DNA of 43,914 bases, taken from assembly GCA_024635585.1 (NCBI GenBank), contig JAGXIP010000075.1:1-43914 (forward strand), written 5' to 3'. The notes under the pieces are model-generated. The model worked only from the letters and a program-made list of their open reading frames with translations, did not search any database and was not told the DNA's origin. The DNA comes from Saccharicrinis sp. (GTDB lineage Bacteria > Bacteroidota > Bacteroidia > Bacteroidales > Marinilabiliaceae). Made by a program: the position numbers and the translations under genes. Below, piece after piece: positions 42,701-43,914 of this stretch; the stretch's first letter is position 1; each line of letters begins with the position of its first letter.

Positions 42701-43914
42701 TAAATACCATGTATAGGTTTGGGCATGAGTGCTGATGCTTTGCAACTCAACAATAGCCGGGGTTCCACAATAATTGGTTTGCTCGGCAACAAATGCGGAT
42801 GTAACAGCATTGTCGAAAGGCTCACCCACACCCACGGCATACCATGCATTGGTTGTCTGGATGACTTCATTGGAGCAAGAGCCATACAAATCAATAGCTG
42901 ACTGGATGGCATAATAACGGGCATCGTTGTAATTGCTGTAGCGGCCCAAATATACGGTCAGGTTGCGATAGGCGATAGCCTCGGCTGCTTCCATCCCAAT
43001 AGCCTTTACCATATAGCTGTTGCCCTTATCGTTTACACCGCTGCCGCCCTCGCATAATAAATAAAACCAATAATTCTGAACCATCGAATTGCTATGAACA
43101 CCACCATGATCGGGAAAACCAGATTTCCAAAAATCACCTTGGTAGGTACTGGGATGAAAAACACTTTTTGGCTTAGCTATATTTCGCATGTAGGATGTGC
43201 CGTCTAAATATATTTGCTCGCCCACCAAGTAGTTTGCCGTGCTAGGGTTGGCGTAAAAATCAATGGCCAATCCAAAAATATCAGAGAAGGACTCGTTCAA
43301 GGCTCCCGATTCGTTTAGGTATTCCAGTTGAGCCGTTAGTGAGGTTAGTCCGTGGGTTATTTCATGACCAACAATATCCAAGCTTGCAAATGAGCCCACT
43401 GTATGTCCATCGCCATCGCCATAAGTCATTCTGTCGCCATCCCAAAAGGCATTGTCGTACAGGTTGCCGTAATGTACGTACGACTTTAGCGCAAAGCCAT
43501 TGTCATCTATGGAGTTACGACCAAATTTATTGTAGAAGTAATCGTAGGTTTTTTGGGCACCATAGTGGGCATCATAGGCCACTTTATCGTTAGGGCTGTC
43601 CCAATGGTTATCGTCATCCATAATTTCGGATGCATCGGTATAATATTGGCTATGGTTTAAACTATAGGTGTATATGCCATTTCCGCGCGAACGTTCGTTT
43701 AAAATATATCCTTGAGGACCTAAACTGGTGGTTATTTCTACGGTTCCGCTATATTGGGTGTTGGCTGTTCCCTGATAATCAGCATGATGAATTCGAGATA
43801 TTCTTTTTACCACTTCACCCGACAGGGCATCAATATATACATACTCCCGTTGCAATGGTTGTAAAGCATAAATATCAATTTTATAGCACAAAGTCAACTG
43901 ACTGTCGCTGGGTA
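39734..43914 (-). CDS. secreted M4 (thermolysin-like) metalloprotease with PKD, GEVED and CUB-like domains and T9SS sorting domain, 5' partial
   Basis: The window ends before the start; 1393 codons are visible. The visible part begins in the end of the FTP/PepSY propeptide (YVYIDALSGEVV), followed by the M4 catalytic domain with VGHEITHGLTS zinc ligands, the third ligand in ALNESFSDIFG, and the proton-donating HGGVHSN. After about residue 360 come a PKD-like domain, a GEVED domain (GVWLDINNDGLFSGANERIF), a second PKD domain, a CUB-like domain (GGENGNYANNSNHKF, ECCDGLKIYDG-like), a third PKD (WNWDFGNGDTSND), a flavodoxin-like/GATase-like segment (LIVDDSADFL), an Ig-like choice-of-anchor unit (TNQDYDENLLIHSSDPD), and a type A sorting domain (VRIYPNPVS to KVVKR). 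It is probably exported by the T9SS. TTG at 43897 is not the real start. Confidence 0.92.
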   Translation of the reverse strand, partial: PSDSQLTLCYKIDIYALQPLQREYVYIDALSGEVVKRISRIHHADYQGTANTQYSGTVEITTSLGPQGYILNERSRGNGIYTYSLNHSQYYTDASEIMDDDNHWDSPNDKVAYDAHYGAQKTYDYFYNKFGRNSIDDNGFALKSYVHYGNLYDNAFWDGDRMTYGDGDGHTVGSFASLDIVGHEITHGLTSLTAQLEYLNESGALNESFSDIFGLAIDFYANPSTANYLVGEQIYLDGTSYMRNIAKPKSVFHPSTYQGDFWKSGFPDHGGVHSNSMVQNYWFYLLCEGGSGVNDKGNSYMVKAIGMEAAEAIAYRNLTVYLGRYSNYNDARYYAIQSAIDLYGSCSNEVIQTTNAWYAVGVGEPFDNAVTSAFVAEQTNYCGTPAIVELQSISTHAQTYTWYLNDQEFSTDENPTLTLPYPGQYDIKLAVSGTSGCSINDVAEIKNFISVSDQGTPIQAMHTPTSINKGSGGIYSFQLNQIDHRSRGADEGYADFTCAYQTILTEGKKYELAIRTGSDFKEAVGVWLDINNDGLFSGANERIFTSKTTTHHTAKIKIPVGEIFNTPLRLRVGSDRYDYADSLDAQKSSKYGQYEDYTVTLQQNTDAPLAMFTVSDTIAFTNGTLTYLDVSENIATTRSWHFEGGQPEYSSDPNPTVTYPTDGKYNVELTVTNEFGSTTSNKKIRVATNFMLGVHTQSTFPSGYIYDSGGENGNYANNSNHKFLIEPICAKEVSLTIEAFETEGCCDGLKIYDGKNEEAPLLASLKGVLDVPMLIKATSGSMLLVFSSDATVSSDGFRARWNTIFFDAAAQVKADFTIEDESLPVNFNLQFADSSLPKPSTWNWDFGNGDTSNDQHPKYRYTNPGNYEVQLAVDNCVSKDTLKKQIVISAAPQLSVTTDTIIINLLSGQQVDSFINIDNLNSGLLAYAGDLKAIYEKGNQQKPIRYYASTPEYDGIRIGLARNVFYYIGLKNILTSKGATCIHITEANLSTDINSLDVLIVDDSADFLVSKKAEIREWVDKGGFLIIQGDGIIGKYNDILQGSGISYEEQTAKWGDAVLLPHKITESIQQYVIGSNAECILKVTTPAIRLINDRVGNCYSALSEWGKGKILTMSDESFQYIDYTGHLQFLNSALNYCITTLNPSVCNVEKGYTFMSGIKSDSLKYQINASRLIEGEYVADIQINNNDIQLGPINIPVLLKITGIEHIETNASILNFNAIPIHTQKKTTLSIKNTGTRNLSLSDISSSSDAFTVDFAPTKLVPGQEYMLDVTFAPNTNQDYDENLLIHSSDPDTPVVSIALEGTVDVSTNLDSDNLNESVRIYPNPVSAALYIESEDRIDTIQLLNINGRNLEAEYSINYNKAQINMSSLQQGVYVIKIRTASKELLNKVVKR

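Overview
The window looks like chromosome from a member of the Bacteroidota, most likely a marine or anaerobic Bacteroidia/Cytophagia-type organism. The evidence is the presence of type IX secretion (T9SS) regulators PorX and PorW, a secreted M4 protease ending in a T9SS type A sorting domain, an S46 dipeptidyl-peptidase, a PD40/SPOR envelope lipoprotein-like protein, AT-rich intergenic DNA, start regions with little Shine-Dalgarno signal, and several -7 boxes of the TAnnTTTG type. The species cannot be named from the sequence alone.

Layout. 1-6.5 kb: a small remnant, a HEAT-repeat protein, then tsaE, porX and porW on the minus strand. 6.5-11.8 kb: a sigma-54 response regulator, a deleted methyltransferase pseudogene, alanine dehydrogenase and a GAF-type histidine kinase. 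11.8-18.8 kb: mostly plus-strand housekeeping (cysS, a glutaminyl cyclase-like lipoprotein, rnhB, a DPP7-type S46 peptidase, marC, a viroplasmin-RNase HI). 18.9-24.4 kb: minus-strand block with a TPR/LytS kinase, a Lys/Cys-rich secreted peptide, and a cell-wall group (a membrane protein, two L,D-transpeptidases and a helical lipoprotein ending in KYKRK). 24.6-30.1 kb: ECF sigma factor, PepSY-like protein, a two-component pair, and a TPR-PD40-SPOR protein. 30.2-36.6 kb: a nucleobase permease, an ABC permease, a modular hairpin repeat, and zwf/pgl separated by an AlkD/HEAT-like gene. 36.6-43.9 kb: minus-strand xseB, a histidine kinase, a coiled-coil membrane protein, a YugP-type zinc peptidase and the T9SS-exported M4 protease, whose 5' end runs off the window.

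Functional themes are T9SS control and cargo (PorX, PorW, M4 protease), envelope/peptidoglycan attachment (two L,D-transpeptidases plus a candidate Braun-type tether; a SPOR protein), signalling (four histidine kinases, three receiver proteins, one ECF sigma factor) and central metabolism.

The most unusual items are: (1) a helical lipoprotein with a C-terminal lysine like E. coli Lpp, next to two L,D-transpeptidases; (2) a 61-62 bp core flanked by a 33-bp repeat that sits exactly at the start codons of two unrelated genes, porW and cysS, and contains a short ORF touching each start; (3) intergenic heptanucleotide arrays, two of which hold the stop codons of genes; (4) a modular hairpin element at 33.0-33.2 kb; and (5) a Lys/Cys-rich secreted peptide built from 24-nt tandem repeats. 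No rRNA, tRNA, CRISPR array, transposase or prophage was recognised.
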